A DNA stretch of 64,000 nucleotides from Paeniglutamicibacter sp. Y32M11. Its GTDB lineage: Bacteria; Actinomycetota; Actinomycetes; Actinomycetales; Micrococcaceae. This document shows positions 16,129-25,502 of the stretch, in pieces. The position numbers were made by a program, and so were the translations under genes. The notes under the pieces are model-generated. The model was not told where the DNA came from and ran no database searches. It was given only the letters and a program-made list of their open reading frames with translations. How positions within the stretch are numbered: position 1 is the stretch's first letter; every line of letters starts with the position of its first letter. The stretch covers positions 3,844,001 to 3,908,000 of the forward strand of contig NZ_CP079107.1 of the NCBI RefSeq assembly GCF_019285735.1, given 5' to 3'.

Positions 16129-18384
16129 CTAGCGGCTACCCTTGCCACCCTCAGGCCCGGGGTCCTCGGGCACCAACGGGAGCGTGCCGGTGGCCGGGGG
16201 TGGCGGAGTGATCGTGGAGGCCAAGTCGTGCTCGGATGAGTACTGCAGGAACGACAGGTGTGCCTCAAAGCGATCCAGAACGTCGTTGATGACCTGCTGC
16301 TGGCTCAGTCCCATGAGGTCATAACCCTCCGTGCCGGTGAGCGTAAACACCTCGAGACGGAAGTACACGTCGATTTCGCGCGACATACTGCGGGCACCGA
16401 ACATCGGCACCGGAGCTTCGACCGCGGCCACCTGGTAATGGAAATTGCGTTGGCCCTCCATGGTGACAACCAGGGTGTGCTCATCAATGCCGGTCTCGGC
16501 ATTGGGTGCGCTGGTGAGCATCGAGTCATAGCCCAGCATGGTGAATTCCCGCGTCACCTCGGCGAGGGCCGGGTGCACCACCTTGTCCACAAATTGGGCC
16601 ACCGATTTGTTCGACGGGTAGGCCCGCAGGTGTGCCAACCGCTGGCGCCAGGTCTTCTCCGGGGCGGCTCCGCCGTGCGCGGCCACCGACCGGCGGCGCA
16701 GCACCTGCCCCTCGCGCTCGGCCCGTTCCATCCGCAGCACCTTCGCGAAGGACGCCATCACGAGGTAGGCGATCACCGTGACCGGCAGGGCGAAGATCAG
16801 CGTTGCGTACTCCATTGTTGTCACACCTCCGGCCACCAGCATGGCCACCGTGACCACGGCGGTAACCAGCGCCCAGAAGATGCGCAGCCACTTGGCGCCG
16901 TCCACCGACGGATCCGGGATTGAGGAGGAGAAGTTGGACATCACCATCGCACCGGAGTTGGCACTGGTCAGGTAGAACAGCAGTCCGGACAGGGTGGCCA
17001 GACCGATCAGGAACGGTGCGCCGGGGAACATCTCCAGTAGCGCATACCAGCCGTGCTCGGGAGAATCGATGGCCTCTTGGGCAAAGCCCGAGTTGCCATC
17101 CAGCACCTCGCGCATGGCACTGTTGCCAAAGATCGAGACGATGAAGAAGTCGCAGAGCACCGGTGCGGTGATGGCCGCGATAACAAATTCGCGCAGCGTC
17201 CGCCCACGTGAGATTCGCGCCAAGAAGAGCCCAACAAAGGGGCCCCAGGCCATCCAGAAGGCCCAGAAGAAGAGGGTCCAACTGCCCATCCACGCGGCAC
17301 CGTCGGCTTCATAGGCGAAGGTCGCCAGCGTGCGCTCGGGCAGCGTGAAGATGAAGCGGCCAATATTTTCGATCATCGCATTAAGCAGGAAGGCGGTATC
17401 GCCGGCGAAGAGGATGTAGACCATCATGGCTCCGGCGCACCACAAGTTGAGCTCGGAAATCAGCCTGATGCCCTTATCGATTCCCGAGACGCAGGCGGCA
17501 ACGGTCATGATCACGGCGACCAGCACCAGCGCTATTTGCAGCGCCAGGCCTTCCTCGAAGCCGAAGAGCCAGGAGAAACCGACGTTGAGCAGCACCACGC
17601 CGATACCCATCGAGGTTGCCACCCCGAAGACGGTTCCCACGAGGGCAAAGATGTCAATGACATCCCCCGTCGCCCCACGCACCCGCTTGCCCAGCAAGGG
17701 ATAGAGGACGGCTCGGATCGACAGCGGCATGCCCCAGCGGTAGGCGAAGTAGCCCATCGCCATGCCCAGCAGCGCGTAAAGGGACCAGCCGGCGATGCCG
17801 TAGTGGAACATCGTCCAGACCACGGCGTCTTGGGCGGCCGCGGCAGATTCGGGTGTCGCCGCTGGCGGGGTGATGTATTGGGTGATCGGTCCGGTCACCG
17901 AGTAGAAGAGCATATCGATCCCCACACCCGCGGCAAAAAGCATCGCGACCCAGGTGAAGAGGTTGTACTGCGGGCGGGAATGATCCGGCCCCAGTCGCAC
18001 TCCGCCTTCCTTGGAGAAGGCCACCCAGAGGACAAAGAGGATGACGATGGTGATGGTCAAGACGTAGTACCAGCCGAGGTTGATCGCGATCCAGGTGACC
18101 ACCGAGTGCATGGTGTTTTCTGCCTGCGTCGGCGCGAGCATGGCCCAGATGGAGAAGGCCAGCACGATGGCCGCGGAAATAATGAAGACGCGCCATCTGA
18201 CCCGGGGGCCACTGTCCTCGGCCAGTTCGGCCGGGGCCTTGCTCAGCTCACTGCTGGAGATCGGAGCCCGATTCTCCTCGGAGCTCTTGGGCTTGGGGGG
18301 TTCGATCGCCCCGCTGCGCCCGCGTTTCACCATCGCCAAAAGATCTTCGTGTTTCGCTTTTTGTGCGTCGTCACCGTCGGTCAC
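16129..18384 (-). CDS. BCCT-family betaine/carnitine/choline transporter with long C-terminal domain
   Basis: A 751-residue sodium- or proton-coupled importer of quaternary ammonium compounds with about twelve membrane segments between residues 65 and 560. Diagnostic are GVGIDMLFYSVTGPITQY, WTMFHYGIAGWSLYALLGM and WTLFFWAFWMAWGPFVGLFLARISRGRTLREF (aromatic substrate box). It has about 65 charged residues before the first helix and about 190 cytosolic residues at the C terminus, longer than in BetP and close to BetT-type proteins; such tails sense osmotic stress. I start at GTG 18384 because AAGGAG lies just before it; the frame stays open further upstream. An IclR gene is divergent. Confidence 0.9.
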   Translation of the reverse strand: MTDGDDAQKAKHEDLLAMVKRGRSGAIEPPKPKSSEENRAPISSSELSKAPAELAEDSGPRVRWRVFIISAAIVLAFSIWAMLAPTQAENTMHSVVTWIAINLGWYYVLTITIVILFVLWVAFSKEGGVRLGPDHSRPQYNLFTWVAMLFAAGVGIDMLFYSVTGPITQYITPPAATPESAAAAQDAVVWTMFHYGIAGWSLYALLGMAMGYFAYRWGMPLSIRAVLYPLLGKRVRGATGDVIDIFALVGTVFGVATSMGIGVVLLNVGFSWLFGFEEGLALQIALVLVAVIMTVAACVSGIDKGIRLISELNLWCAGAMMVYILFAGDTAFLLNAMIENIGRFIFTLPERTLATFAYEADGAAWMGSWTLFFWAFWMAWGPFVGLFLARISRGRTLREFVIAAITAPVLCDFFIVSIFGNSAMREVLDGNSGFAQEAIDSPEHGWYALLEMFPGAPFLIGLATLSGLLFYLTSANSGAMVMSNFSSSIPDPSVDGAKWLRIFWALVTAVVTVAMLVAGGVTTMEYATLIFALPVTVIAYLVMASFAKVLRMERAEREGQVLRRRSVAAHGGAAPEKTWRQRLAHLRAYPSNKSVAQFVDKVVHPALAEVTREFTMLGYDSMLTSAPNAETGIDEHTLVVTMEGQRNFHYQVAAVEAPVPMFGARSMSREIDVYFRLEVFTLTGTEGYDLMGLSQQQVINDVLDRFEAHLSFLQYSSEHDLASTITPPPPATGTLPLVPEDPGPEGGKGSR

Positions 18385-18613
18385 GTCATTCTCCTTCGCT
18401 CGGCACATTCGCATCACGGCCGCCCTCATCGGAGACCGCTAGCGCCCCGGCTGGCCCGCACATCGAGGTTCGAATGTGGGGTACGCCTGTTGCGTTTGCC
18501 TCCTCATCGTAGGCCCGGAGCCACGAAATCCGACAACTTTTGTGGTCACCGGGACCGCACCCGGTGCCCGCGCGGCAGCGGCGGATATCCGGCAACCAGT
18601 CGACTCAACTAAG

Positions 18614-19372
18614 ATGAATTTCATGGCAAATTCTCCGAGCGGGGACTCGATGCTCGACCGCCTGGTGCGGATCTTAGACGCCTTTGACGCGCAAAATCCC
18701 ACACTGACGGTCACTGCCTTGGCCCGCCGAGCCGATGTTCCGCGCGCGACCACGTACCGACTGCTGGAGAATCTGGTGTCCCACGGACTGTTGGCGCGCG
18801 ATGCCGACGGGCAGGTGCGCCTCGGCTTGCGGTTGTGGGAATTGGCCAACCGCAGCGCCTCCACCCTCAACCTGCGACAGGCGGCACTTCCCTTCATGGA
18901 GGACATCAACCAGCTGCTGGGGCAAAACACCCAACTCGCGGTGCTGCACGAGGACGATGTGCTTGTCATCGAGCGCCTCTCCCGCCCCGGCTCCGTCATC
19001 AACCAGGCCAATGTTGCCGGGCGTATGCCGGTGCACCTGACCTCCATGGGCATGGCACTGCTGGCCTACTCCCCCACCAACGTGTTGGAGGGGTACATAG
19101 AACGCCATGGGGACACCATGCTGGCCCAACACCCGAAACTGCGCCATGAACTGGCCCAGATTCGTCGCAACGGATACGCAACCTTCGACGGATTCATCGA
19201 CACCAGCACCACCGGAGCCGCCGTTCCGATCCTCGATGACCGTGGTTACGCATCGGCTGTTTTGTCCGTGGTGGTCCCCCTCGGATCCGACCTTTTGCCG
19301 GCGGCCGTCATGGCCTTGCGGACCGCGGCGCGCGGCATCGCTCGGGCGTTGGGCCCGGCCGCGGAAAACTGA
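18614..19372 (+). CDS. IclR family transcriptional regulator
   Basis: A 252-residue IclR protein. The N-terminal winged helix spans MLDRLVRILDAFDAQNPTLTV, then ALARRADVPRATTYRLLENLVSHGLL; the C-terminal effector domain shows the GRMPVHLTSMGMALLAY region and an altered signature (TFDGFIDTSTTGAAVPI, where most members have an Asp-Glu-x-x-x-G pattern). ATG 18623 is an alternative start. The gene is divergent from the BCCT transporter with about 230 bp between starts, so it may control that transporter. The intergenic region holds a CACAT-N10-ATGTG dyad near 18457. Confidence 0.85.
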   Translation: MNFMANSPSGDSMLDRLVRILDAFDAQNPTLTVTALARRADVPRATTYRLLENLVSHGLLARDADGQVRLGLRLWELANRSASTLNLRQAALPFMEDINQLLGQNTQLAVLHEDDVLVIERLSRPGSVINQANVAGRMPVHLTSMGMALLAYSPTNVLEGYIERHGDTMLAQHPKLRHELAQIRRNGYATFDGFIDTSTTGAAVPILDDRGYASAVLSVVVPLGSDLLPAAVMALRTAARGIARALGPAAEN

Positions 19373-19386
19373 CCCTTGGGCCAATT

Positions 19387-19408
19387 CCCGTCGCCGAAGC
19401 GACGCGGG
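19387..19408. terminator. Possible terminator between IclR and vanK-like genes
   Basis: GTCGC-CGAA-GCGAC (19390-19403) extended by CCC/GGG around a two-base bulge, between convergent genes. The tetraloop is stable but there is no T-run. Confidence 0.4.
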
Positions 19409-19460
19409 ATCCTGACATATTCGACCAGCGCCTATTGTCCATGTGTCTCGGATATGCCTC

Positions 19461-20830
19461 CTACCGACCGTGACTGCCGGTGGTTTCGTGTGCGTGCATA
19501 TCGGCTGAAACACCCGGAATGATGCCCTTTGGTGAGCGCATGAATCCAACAGCGATTGCCGCCACCAGCACCACAACACCCACGCCAAGATACAACTGTC
19601 CGGGCGTCCACGAGGCATCCAGCAGGGAGCCGGCCGCCAGCGGGGCGAGGATGGCACCGAAGCGCCCGATGCCGATGGCCCAACCAACTCCGGTGCCGCG
19701 GGTTTGCGGGGCATAAGAAGCAGGGGCCAACGTGTACAGACCGGCGATACAACCGTTGATGAGCATGCCCACCACAATGCCCATAACAAACGCGAGGGCC
19801 AGGATGCCCACGGCCGAAATAAACACCACCATGGTGATCGAGGAGAGCACCGTGAAGACGAGCAGCACCTTGCGCGCCTGCCACTTGGTGGTCAGCACCC
19901 CAAAGAGCAAGGATCCGAAGGTGCCACCCAGGGTGAGCATGAGACCACCGATCACACCCTGGCTTTCGCTCATGCCCGCGGTGACCAAAAGCTTCGGAGT
20001 CCAGCTGTTGACGAAGTAGAAGCCGAACATCGTGGCGAAAAATGCCACCCAAATCAGCGTGGTGGCGCGGCGATTGGACGGGGCGAACAGGGCAGTGAGC
20101 TGTTGTCCCTTGACGCCGCGCACCGGGGTGCGGCCATCCACCTCGGGCAGTAGAACTGTGTCAGCACTCAGACGAAGCTTGAGCACCAGGGCAGCAAGTC
20201 GTTTCTCGGCGCGCGGGGCCGCTTGGTCACCAGGAAGTCAACGGATTCGGGCACCACCGCCAGCAACAGCAGGAAGGCGAGCGTGGTGGCGATGCCGCCA
20301 AAGACGAAGACCGCACGCCAGCCATAGCTGGCCTGCAACGACACCGCGGCCAAACCTCCCAGCGTGGCACCGACGCCGTAACCTGCGGTGTAGATGCTCA
20401 CCGCCATGCCGCGCCAGCGCTTGTTGGAGTATTCGCTGGTGATCACGTTGGTGCAGGCCAAGATGCCGCCGACGCCCAGTCCGGTGACCACGCGCCACAA
20501 CCCCAGTTCGGTGATCGAGTGCGCGGTGGAGGACAGGAACATGCCCGCAGCCGCCAGCCCCGTGGTGAACAGCAGCATCGGGCGGCGCCCGAAGACATCG
20601 GCAAAGGGGGCCAGGAACAGGGAACCGGCCGCCATGCCCAGCAGTCCGGCACTGAGCAGAACACCGAGCTGGGAGCCGCTGAGCCCAAATTCGGTGGAAA
20701 CCCGGTTGGCAGTGAAGGCCATGGCCAGCACGTCGAACCCGTCCAGGGCGTTGAGGAAGGTGCAGACGCCAACAACCACCCACTGGAACGGTGACATGGG
20801 CGAGGCGTCGATGCGGTCTCTGATGTTCAT
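19461..20830 (-). pseudogene. vanK: MFS aromatic-acid transporter, VanK/PcaK-like (frameshifted)
   Basis: An AAHS-family proton symporter for aromatic acids, split between two frames. The N-terminal part (PFQWVVVGVCTFLNALDGFDVLAMAFTAN, with the DGFD motif of the family, then FADVFGRRPMLL) and the C-terminal part (RATTLIWVAFFATMFGFYFVNSWTPKLL, AxGIGRFGAILAPLAAG) together make a normal protein of about 456 residues with twelve helices. The break lies at the GGGG run 20215-20218 (CCCC in the gene); one extra base joins the frames as KRPPRAEKRLAALV. ATG 20830 has a GGAAGA ribosome site. It is third in the van operon, matching C. glutamicum vanABK, so it should import vanillate or protocatechuate. 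Confidence 0.85.
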
Positions 20831-20923
20831 GGTGTTTTTCTTCCGGATTTTTGGGCGCGACAAATCACCCTTGGAGGCTTCGGCGTGATGCCCGCGGGGG
20901 TGAGGTGTCGCTTGGGGTGGTCT

Positions 20924-21934
20924 CTAGTTCGGTTCGATGGTGATGATCGCCGGTCCCGTGTGCGCAGCATCGGCCTTGGCCCCGGTGGCGGAGGTGACCG
21001 CGCGCGAGACGCAGCAGTTCATCTTGGTCGAGAGCCGCTGCTGGCGTTCGGAATAGAACACGTCGCGGTGGTCAATGGTTCCGGCCAGCTGAATGACCCG
21101 GACCTCGCAGAGTCCGCATTCGCCCTTGCGGCAGTGGAACATCATTTCCGCCCCGGCGTCTTCGAGGGCCTCAAGCATGGAGCGGCCCTGCGGGACGGTG
21201 ACCTCCAAGCTCAGCTTTGGGACGCGCACGATGAATTCTTCGGGGTCATACCAGCCGCTATTGCCAAAGGTTTCGTAGCGCAGGTTCGGCAGATCCAGCT
21301 CGCGCTCGACCCAACCGCGGCGCACCGCGTCCATCAGCCGGATGGGCCCGCACATGTACAGCTCGGTGCCGGTATCCGCGCGGCCCACCAGTTCGGGGAC
21401 CTTCAGGGAGGACCCCTCGTTATCGATGTGAACCTCAAGCCGGTCCCCGTGTAGTTCTTCCAGCTCTCCCAGGTAGGCCATGGCCTCGCGGCTGCGCCCC
21501 ACGTAGACCAGCGTGTAGTCGGCCTTCAGTCGCTTGAGTACGGCAGCCATGTTCGCGATGGCGGTAATGCCGATGCCGCCGGCCAGCAGGATGTAGCGCT
21601 GCGCGCCGATGCGCAGCGGGAAGTTCTGCAGCGGCTGGGTGATTTCCAGTCGTGTTCCGGGGATGAGAGAGTGCATGAAGATCGACCCGCCGCGCGAGAG
21701 CGGCGCCTTCATCACGCTGATCACCAGCCGGGTTCCGTCAGCGGCGGCCTCAACCACCGAGTACGAGCGCTTGACCGATTCCCCGTTAATCTGGACCATC
21801 AGGTCAATGTGGGAACCAGGTTCCGCCTTGATCGGCAGGGAAGGCTCCAGGACGATGCGGGCGATGGCCTCGGCCACCGGAATAACCTCGATGACGATGG
21901 CCGACTGCCAGGTTTCAATATTTGTTGCTGCCAT
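20924..21934 (-). CDS. vanB: Vanillate O-demethylase reductase subunit (phthalate dioxygenase reductase type)
   Basis: A 336-residue flavin/iron-sulfur reductase in three domains: FMN domain with the KRSYSVV flavin motif (about 10-105), NAD domain (YILLAGGIGITAIANMAAVL, then LYMCGP; about 110-235), and a C-terminal plant-type [2Fe-2S] ferredoxin domain with C-x4-C-x2-C-x30-C. It passes electrons from NAD(P)H to the Rieske oxygenase encoded immediately upstream. This domain order is that of VanB. It lies between vanA and the vanK-like transporter in one operon. Confidence 0.9.
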   Translation of the reverse strand: MAATNIETWQSAIVIEVIPVAEAIARIVLEPSLPIKAEPGSHIDLMVQINGESVKRSYSVVEAAADGTRLVISVMKAPLSRGGSIFMHSLIPGTRLEITQPLQNFPLRIGAQRYILLAGGIGITAIANMAAVLKRLKADYTLVYVGRSREAMAYLGELEELHGDRLEVHIDNEGSSLKVPELVGRADTGTELYMCGPIRLMDAVRRGWVERELDLPNLRYETFGNSGWYDPEEFIVRVPKLSLEVTVPQGRSMLEALEDAGAEMMFHCRKGECGLCEVRVIQLAGTIDHRDVFYSERQQRLSTKMNCCVSRAVTSATGAKADAAHTGPAIITIEPN

Positions 21935-21980
21935 GGGGATTCTGTCCGTTTTCCTTGATTGTCCGGGGCACTAACCGCGC

Positions 21981-23075
21981 TTAGGCGGAAGGAGTCAGAC
22001 GGCCCTCGGCCGCCAGCATGGATTCTAGGATGCGGCGTACCCACAGGCCTCCGGCATCGATGTTCAAGTTGTAGAACTCGTAGTCGGGATTGGCATCGAT
22101 GGCTGCTTGTTGGGCCATGAGCATTTCCTCGTCTTCACCGAAGACGCCATGCACGCCGTCGCGCAGTTGTGTGGTGATCAGCTGGCTGTCCAGGGCGTAG
22201 TTGCGCATGAAGGCCCAGAAGTAATGGGAGGACCGATCGGTTTCCGGGGTGATGGTGTTCATGACGAAGCCGTTAACGCCCTGGCTGCGGTCGCCCTCCG
22301 GCGCACCGGTTCCCGCCTTGGCCACGCCCACATCGATATTGATGGTGGAGGGGGCCTCAAAGTTGATGATCTGCCAGCGGTCGACCTTGCCCTCGAAGCC
22401 TGGGAATTTGTCGCGCATGTTCTTGAGCCAGAACGGCGGGGCGTCGATGTTGTGCATCCAGCGGGTGACCGTCACTTTGTTGCCCTCCCGAACGGTGACA
22501 AAGTCGGACTCGCTGAGCTCTTCCTGGCCGATGGTGGAGGAATGGACAAATTCCTCGTGGGTCAGGTCCATGAGGTTATCCAGCACCAGCTGGAAATTGC
22601 AGGCGGCGTGAATGGTCAACCCATCCCCTGCCCATTCGTCGCTGGACATCTGACTCATGTCCGGGATCAGGTCCGGGTCCGCCAGCGTGGCGTCGCCCAT
22701 CCAGATCCACACGTAGCGGTAGCGCTCCACGATGGGGAACGAAGGAACCGTGGCGGACGGGTTGATGGTTTCCTGGGCCGGCATGGAGACGCAGCGGCCT
22801 GCCGAGTTGTAGATGATGCCGTGGTAGGGGCACTGGATGGTGTCCTTTTCCATGGTCTTTCCCATGGACAGCGGCGCCAAACGGTGCCAGCAAGCGTCGG
22901 CCAGCGCCACGGCATTTCCGTCTTCGGTGCGATAAAGAGCCACCGGTCGATTGGCAATGCGGCGAGACATCGGTTTGCGCGTCACCTCATGGTCCCAGGC
23001 CGCCACGTACCAAGCGTTCAGCGGGTGGGGCAGGACCTTGTTGGTGGTGGAGCTGGTCGCAGAGACGACGGTCAT
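21981..23075 (-). CDS. vanA: Vanillate O-demethylase oxygenase subunit (Rieske non-heme iron)
   Basis: A 364-residue single-component Rieske oxygenase that demethylates vanillate to protocatechuate plus formaldehyde. The Rieske centre is C-x-H-x17-C-x2-H (ACWHRLAPLSMG...QCPYHG, about residues 62-85). The mononuclear iron site is in LVLDNLMDLTHEEFVH. The opening HPLNAWYVAAWDHEV is typical of VanA. The reductase gene follows at 46 bp, then the transporter. Transcription starts in a region containing inverted CTAACTA/TAGTTAG repeats matching the VanR operator idea. Related O-demethylases of other methoxy aromatics are an alternative, but the vanR-vanA-vanB-vanK set fits vanillate. Confidence 0.9.
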   Translation of the reverse strand: MTVVSATSSTTNKVLPHPLNAWYVAAWDHEVTRKPMSRRIANRPVALYRTEDGNAVALADACWHRLAPLSMGKTMEKDTIQCPYHGIIYNSAGRCVSMPAQETINPSATVPSFPIVERYRYVWIWMGDATLADPDLIPDMSQMSSDEWAGDGLTIHAACNFQLVLDNLMDLTHEEFVHSSTIGQEELSESDFVTVREGNKVTVTRWMHNIDAPPFWLKNMRDKFPGFEGKVDRWQIINFEAPSTINIDVGVAKAGTGAPEGDRSQGVNGFVMNTITPETDRSSHYFWAFMRNYALDSQLITTQLRDGVHGVFGEDEEMLMAQQAAIDANPDYEFYNLNIDAGGLWVRRILESMLAAEGRLTPSA

Positions 23076-23099
23076 GGGATTTTCCTTTCGATACGGTAG

Positions 23100-23148
23100 C
23101 TAACTACCTATCGACATAGTTAGTTGCGTTCGTTACAGACTAACTACC
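23100..23148. promoter_or_regulatory. VanR-type operator region
   Basis: CTAACTA (23100-23106) and TAGTTAG (23117-23123) form an inverted repeat with a ten-base spacer, and CTAACTACC occurs directly at 23100-23108 and again at 23140-23148. As I recall it, the C. glutamicum VanR operator contains an AACTAACTAA half-site, which is very similar. The region lies between the divergent vanA and vanR starts, so it can repress both. Confidence 0.7.
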
Positions 23149-23188
23149 GATATAGTGATTTGCAACACCTAAGTATCGGAAAGTTGCC

Positions 23189-23770
23189 ATGAGTCTTCCC
23201 AACGCATTACTGGCCCTGCTCGTTGTCGAGCCCATGACCGGATACGACCTGCACAAGAAATTCGAGTCCTCAGTTGGGCATGTCTGGCATGCCCCCGATT
23301 CGCAGATCTATCCGGCCCTCAAGCGCATGGAGGCCAACGGGTTACTTGAGGGCGAGGACATCCCCTGGGGACCGCGCGGCACCAAGCGCCAATATCACGT
23401 CACCGCTGCCGGCCGGGAGGCGTTCACGTCCTGGATGAACACCCCACTGGAATATGCACGCACCCGCGACCCGGCACACCTGAAGGCGGCCTACCTAGAA
23501 TGGGCCGAACCCGAAGCCGCCCGCGAACAGCTGCGAGCACACATCGACCACCACGCCGGACTGCTCGAACAATGGCGGGAGACAGTGAAGGAAATCGAGG
23601 ACGGCACCAGCACCATGCTCAATCGCCGGCTGGCCCACACTTCGGCAGCGGACCAAGAAAAAACCCGCGCGTACAAGCTCTTCACCTATGAGGGCCTTAT
23701 GTCCCAGGCCGAAGCCGAAATCGCTTGGGCCAAGCGCGGACTCACCCTGATTGACCGACTCAACGACTGA
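23189..23770 (+). CDS. vanR: PadR family repressor, VanR-like
   Basis: A 193-residue PadR protein. The N-terminal winged helix (ALLALLVVEPMTGYDLHKKF, then QIYPALKRMEANGLLEGE and GTKRQYHVTAAGREAF) is followed by a C-terminal helical PadR dimerisation domain. In Corynebacterium glutamicum vanABK is controlled by a divergent PadR-type repressor, VanR, that releases DNA on binding vanillate; position, family and operator sequence all match. GGAAAG at 23178-23183 precedes the ATG. Confidence 0.88.
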   Translation: MSLPNALLALLVVEPMTGYDLHKKFESSVGHVWHAPDSQIYPALKRMEANGLLEGEDIPWGPRGTKRQYHVTAAGREAFTSWMNTPLEYARTRDPAHLKAAYLEWAEPEAAREQLRAHIDHHAGLLEQWRETVKEIEDGTSTMLNRRLAHTSAADQEKTRAYKLFTYEGLMSQAEAEIAWAKRGLTLIDRLND

Positions 23771-23809
23771 GACGCTGAAGCTCTCTTTGGGCTGAACCGT
23801 AAAACAAGA

Positions 23810-23859
23810 GAGGACCCTTTCGCGTCGCCACCGGGTGGGGGCTACACGAAAGGGTCCTC
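23810..23859. terminator. Bidirectional stem-loop terminator
   Basis: A perfect 13-bp stem, GAGGACCCTTTCG (23810-23822) with CGAAAGGGTCCTC (23847-23859), between the convergent vanR and ABC transporter genes. Confidence 0.85.
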
Positions 23860-23875
23860 GCAGGTTGCGAATTTT

Positions 23876-24739
23876 CTATTTCGCTACCATCGTGATGGCT
23901 TCTTCAGGGCGGTGCCCCTGCTTCGCCTTCTGAATCTCCGCATACACATGGTGCCGCAACTCGGTAAAGCGCGGCAACGACCGCGTCTCCAACTGATCAC
24001 GCTCGGCGGGCAAGTCGATGAGGATGTCTTCCTGCACAATCGTCGGCGAGGAGGACAGGATGATCACTCGCTCCCCCAGGTAGATCGACTCGTCGATGTC
24101 GTGGGTGACAAACAGGACCGTCACGCCCAGCTTCTTCCACACACTGCGAATCAGATCCTCCAAATCCGCACGAGTCTGCGCATCAACCGCGGCGAAGGGC
24201 TCATCCATCAACAGCACCTCGGGCTGGTACGCCACCGCACGGGCAATCGCCACCCGCTGCTGCATACCACCGGAGAGCTGCCATGGGTAAGACTTGGGAA
24301 CATGGGCCAGGCCCACCGCTTCCAATGCCTCGGCCACCAAACGTTTGCGCTCCTCCTTGGGAACCCCCGCATTCTTCAACGGCAACTCCACATTCTCCGC
24401 CACCCGCAGCCACGGGAAGAGCGAACGCCCGTATTCCTGGAACACCACCGCCATCTTCTTCGGAGGACCAGTGATGGCCTGCCCGTCAAGCCGCACCTCT
24501 CCGGAGGTGGAATTTAGCAGCCCGGCAATGCACTTGAGCAGCGTCGTCTTGCCCGAACCCGAAGGCCCGACCAAACACACCAACTCGCCACGGCCCAGAT
24601 CGAAGGTCAGGTTCCGCACCGCCTCAATGTCACCGGCATCCGTGTGATAAACCTTCTTCAAGTTCCGTACCGAAAGCAAGGCCTCACCCTCGGGCAAGGT
24701 ACGCCCACCAGCGTGGGACGTGGGGTTGTTAGACAGCAT
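23876..24739 (-). CDS. ABC transporter ATP-binding protein, SsuB/TauB type
   Basis: A 287-residue ATPase of the nitrate/sulfonate/taurine importer family: Walker A GPSGSGKTT, signature LSGGMQQRVAIARA, Walker B LLMDEPFAAVD and the switch His in FVTHDIDES. ATG 24739 is preferred to an upstream TTG because AAGAGG lies seven bases before it. It is the last gene of a four-gene set (binding lipoprotein, two permeases, ATPase) with overlapping starts and stops. Because the set continues from the phenylpropanoid CoA-ligase gene on the same strand, it probably energises import of hydroxycinnamates or related aromatic acids rather than sulfonates; that is inference from context. Confidence 0.88.
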   Translation of the reverse strand: MLSNNPTSHAGGRTLPEGEALLSVRNLKKVYHTDAGDIEAVRNLTFDLGRGELVCLVGPSGSGKTTLLKCIAGLLNSTSGEVRLDGQAITGPPKKMAVVFQEYGRSLFPWLRVAENVELPLKNAGVPKEERKRLVAEALEAVGLAHVPKSYPWQLSGGMQQRVAIARAVAYQPEVLLMDEPFAAVDAQTRADLEDLIRSVWKKLGVTVLFVTHDIDESIYLGERVIILSSSPTIVQEDILIDLPAERDQLETRSLPRFTELRHHVYAEIQKAKQGHRPEEAITMVAK

Positions 24740-25502
24740 TTTCAACCTCTTTCAGGCCGTGGTACCAACGCAACACGCGCCGCTCAACCGCTTGGAAAAT
24801 AAAGGACAAGGCCACACCGATCAAACCGAGGACCACGATGCCGGACCACATTTCGGGGACCGCGAAGGAACGCTGGAACTGCACAATCGTGAAGCCCAGT
24901 CCGGAGGACGAGGCAAACATTTCGGAGATGACCATCAAGATCAACCCGATCGACAACGCCTGGCGCACCCCGGCCATAATCGTCGGGGTCGCCGAGGGCA
25001 GGATCTGATAGCGGATCCGAGCAAACCCAGAGATCCCGTAAGAACGAGAGGTCTCATTCTGCACCGGGTCAATGGAACGCACACCCTCGATGGTGTTCAA
25101 CAGCACCGGCCAGATGCAGCCGGAGATGATGACCGCGATCTTCATCCCATCATTGATGCCCACCAAAAGCATCAACACCGGAACCAACACCGGAGGCGGC
25201 AACGCCCGGAAGAACTCGAACACCGGCTCGGTCACCGCACGCATGGTGCGGTTCAAACCCACCGCCAACCCTAAGACAATGCCCAGTACAATCGCGGCGA
25301 GTACACCAATAACCAGCCGCATGATGCTGGGCAACACATCGGTGATCAGCCGTTCACCGATCCACGTCTCCACAAACGTCGTCAACAGCTTGGCCGGCGT
25401 GGGAGCAAAGAAGTTCGGGGCACCGGAGGTGGCCAGCCACCACCAGAGCAACAAAATAATCGGCAAGCCCAGAAGGAAACCAACAGATTTCAGGGTTTTC
25501 AT
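24729..25502 (-). CDS. ABC transporter permease, SsuC/TauC type
   Basis: A 257-residue integral membrane protein with six or so helices and the BPD_transp_1 fold. The EAA loop, which contacts the ATPase, is visible as ETSRSYGISGFARIRYQILPSATPTIMAGVR. It overlaps the stop of the preceding permease by four bases (ATGA) and the start of the ATPase gene by eleven. Two different permeases in one importer point to a heterodimeric channel; most SsuABC-type systems have only one permease gene. Confidence 0.85.
   Translation of the reverse strand: MKTLKSVGFLLGLPIILLLWWWLATSGAPNFFAPTPAKLLTTFVETWIGERLITDVLPSIMRLVIGVLAAIVLGIVLGLAVGLNRTMRAVTEPVFEFFRALPPPVLVPVLMLLVGINDGMKIAVIISGCIWPVLLNTIEGVRSIDPVQNETSRSYGISGFARIRYQILPSATPTIMAGVRQALSIGLILMVISEMFASSSGLGFTIVQFQRSFAVPEMWSGIVVLGLIGVALSFIFQAVERRVLRWYHGLKEVENAV

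Noticed and set aside
17536-18612. Long open frame on the plus strand inside the BCCT gene (358 codons)
   Set aside because: It is antisense to a clear transporter, His/Arg/Gly-rich and without any recognisable motif; typical of high-GC shadow frames.
18674-19789. Minus-strand open frame across the IclR gene and the following gap (371 codons)
   Set aside because: Low-complexity mirror of the IclR coding strand, no homology, and it crosses the vanK 3' end.
19461-20186. Independent half-size MFS transporter
   Set aside because: It aligns as the C-terminal half of the protein whose N-terminal half is encoded at 20168-20830; one base in a G run joins them.
22107-23099. Plus-strand open frame across vanA (330 codons)
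   Set aside because: Mirrors the Rieske oxygenase; composition (Val, Gly, His, Arg) is that of a non-coding strand.
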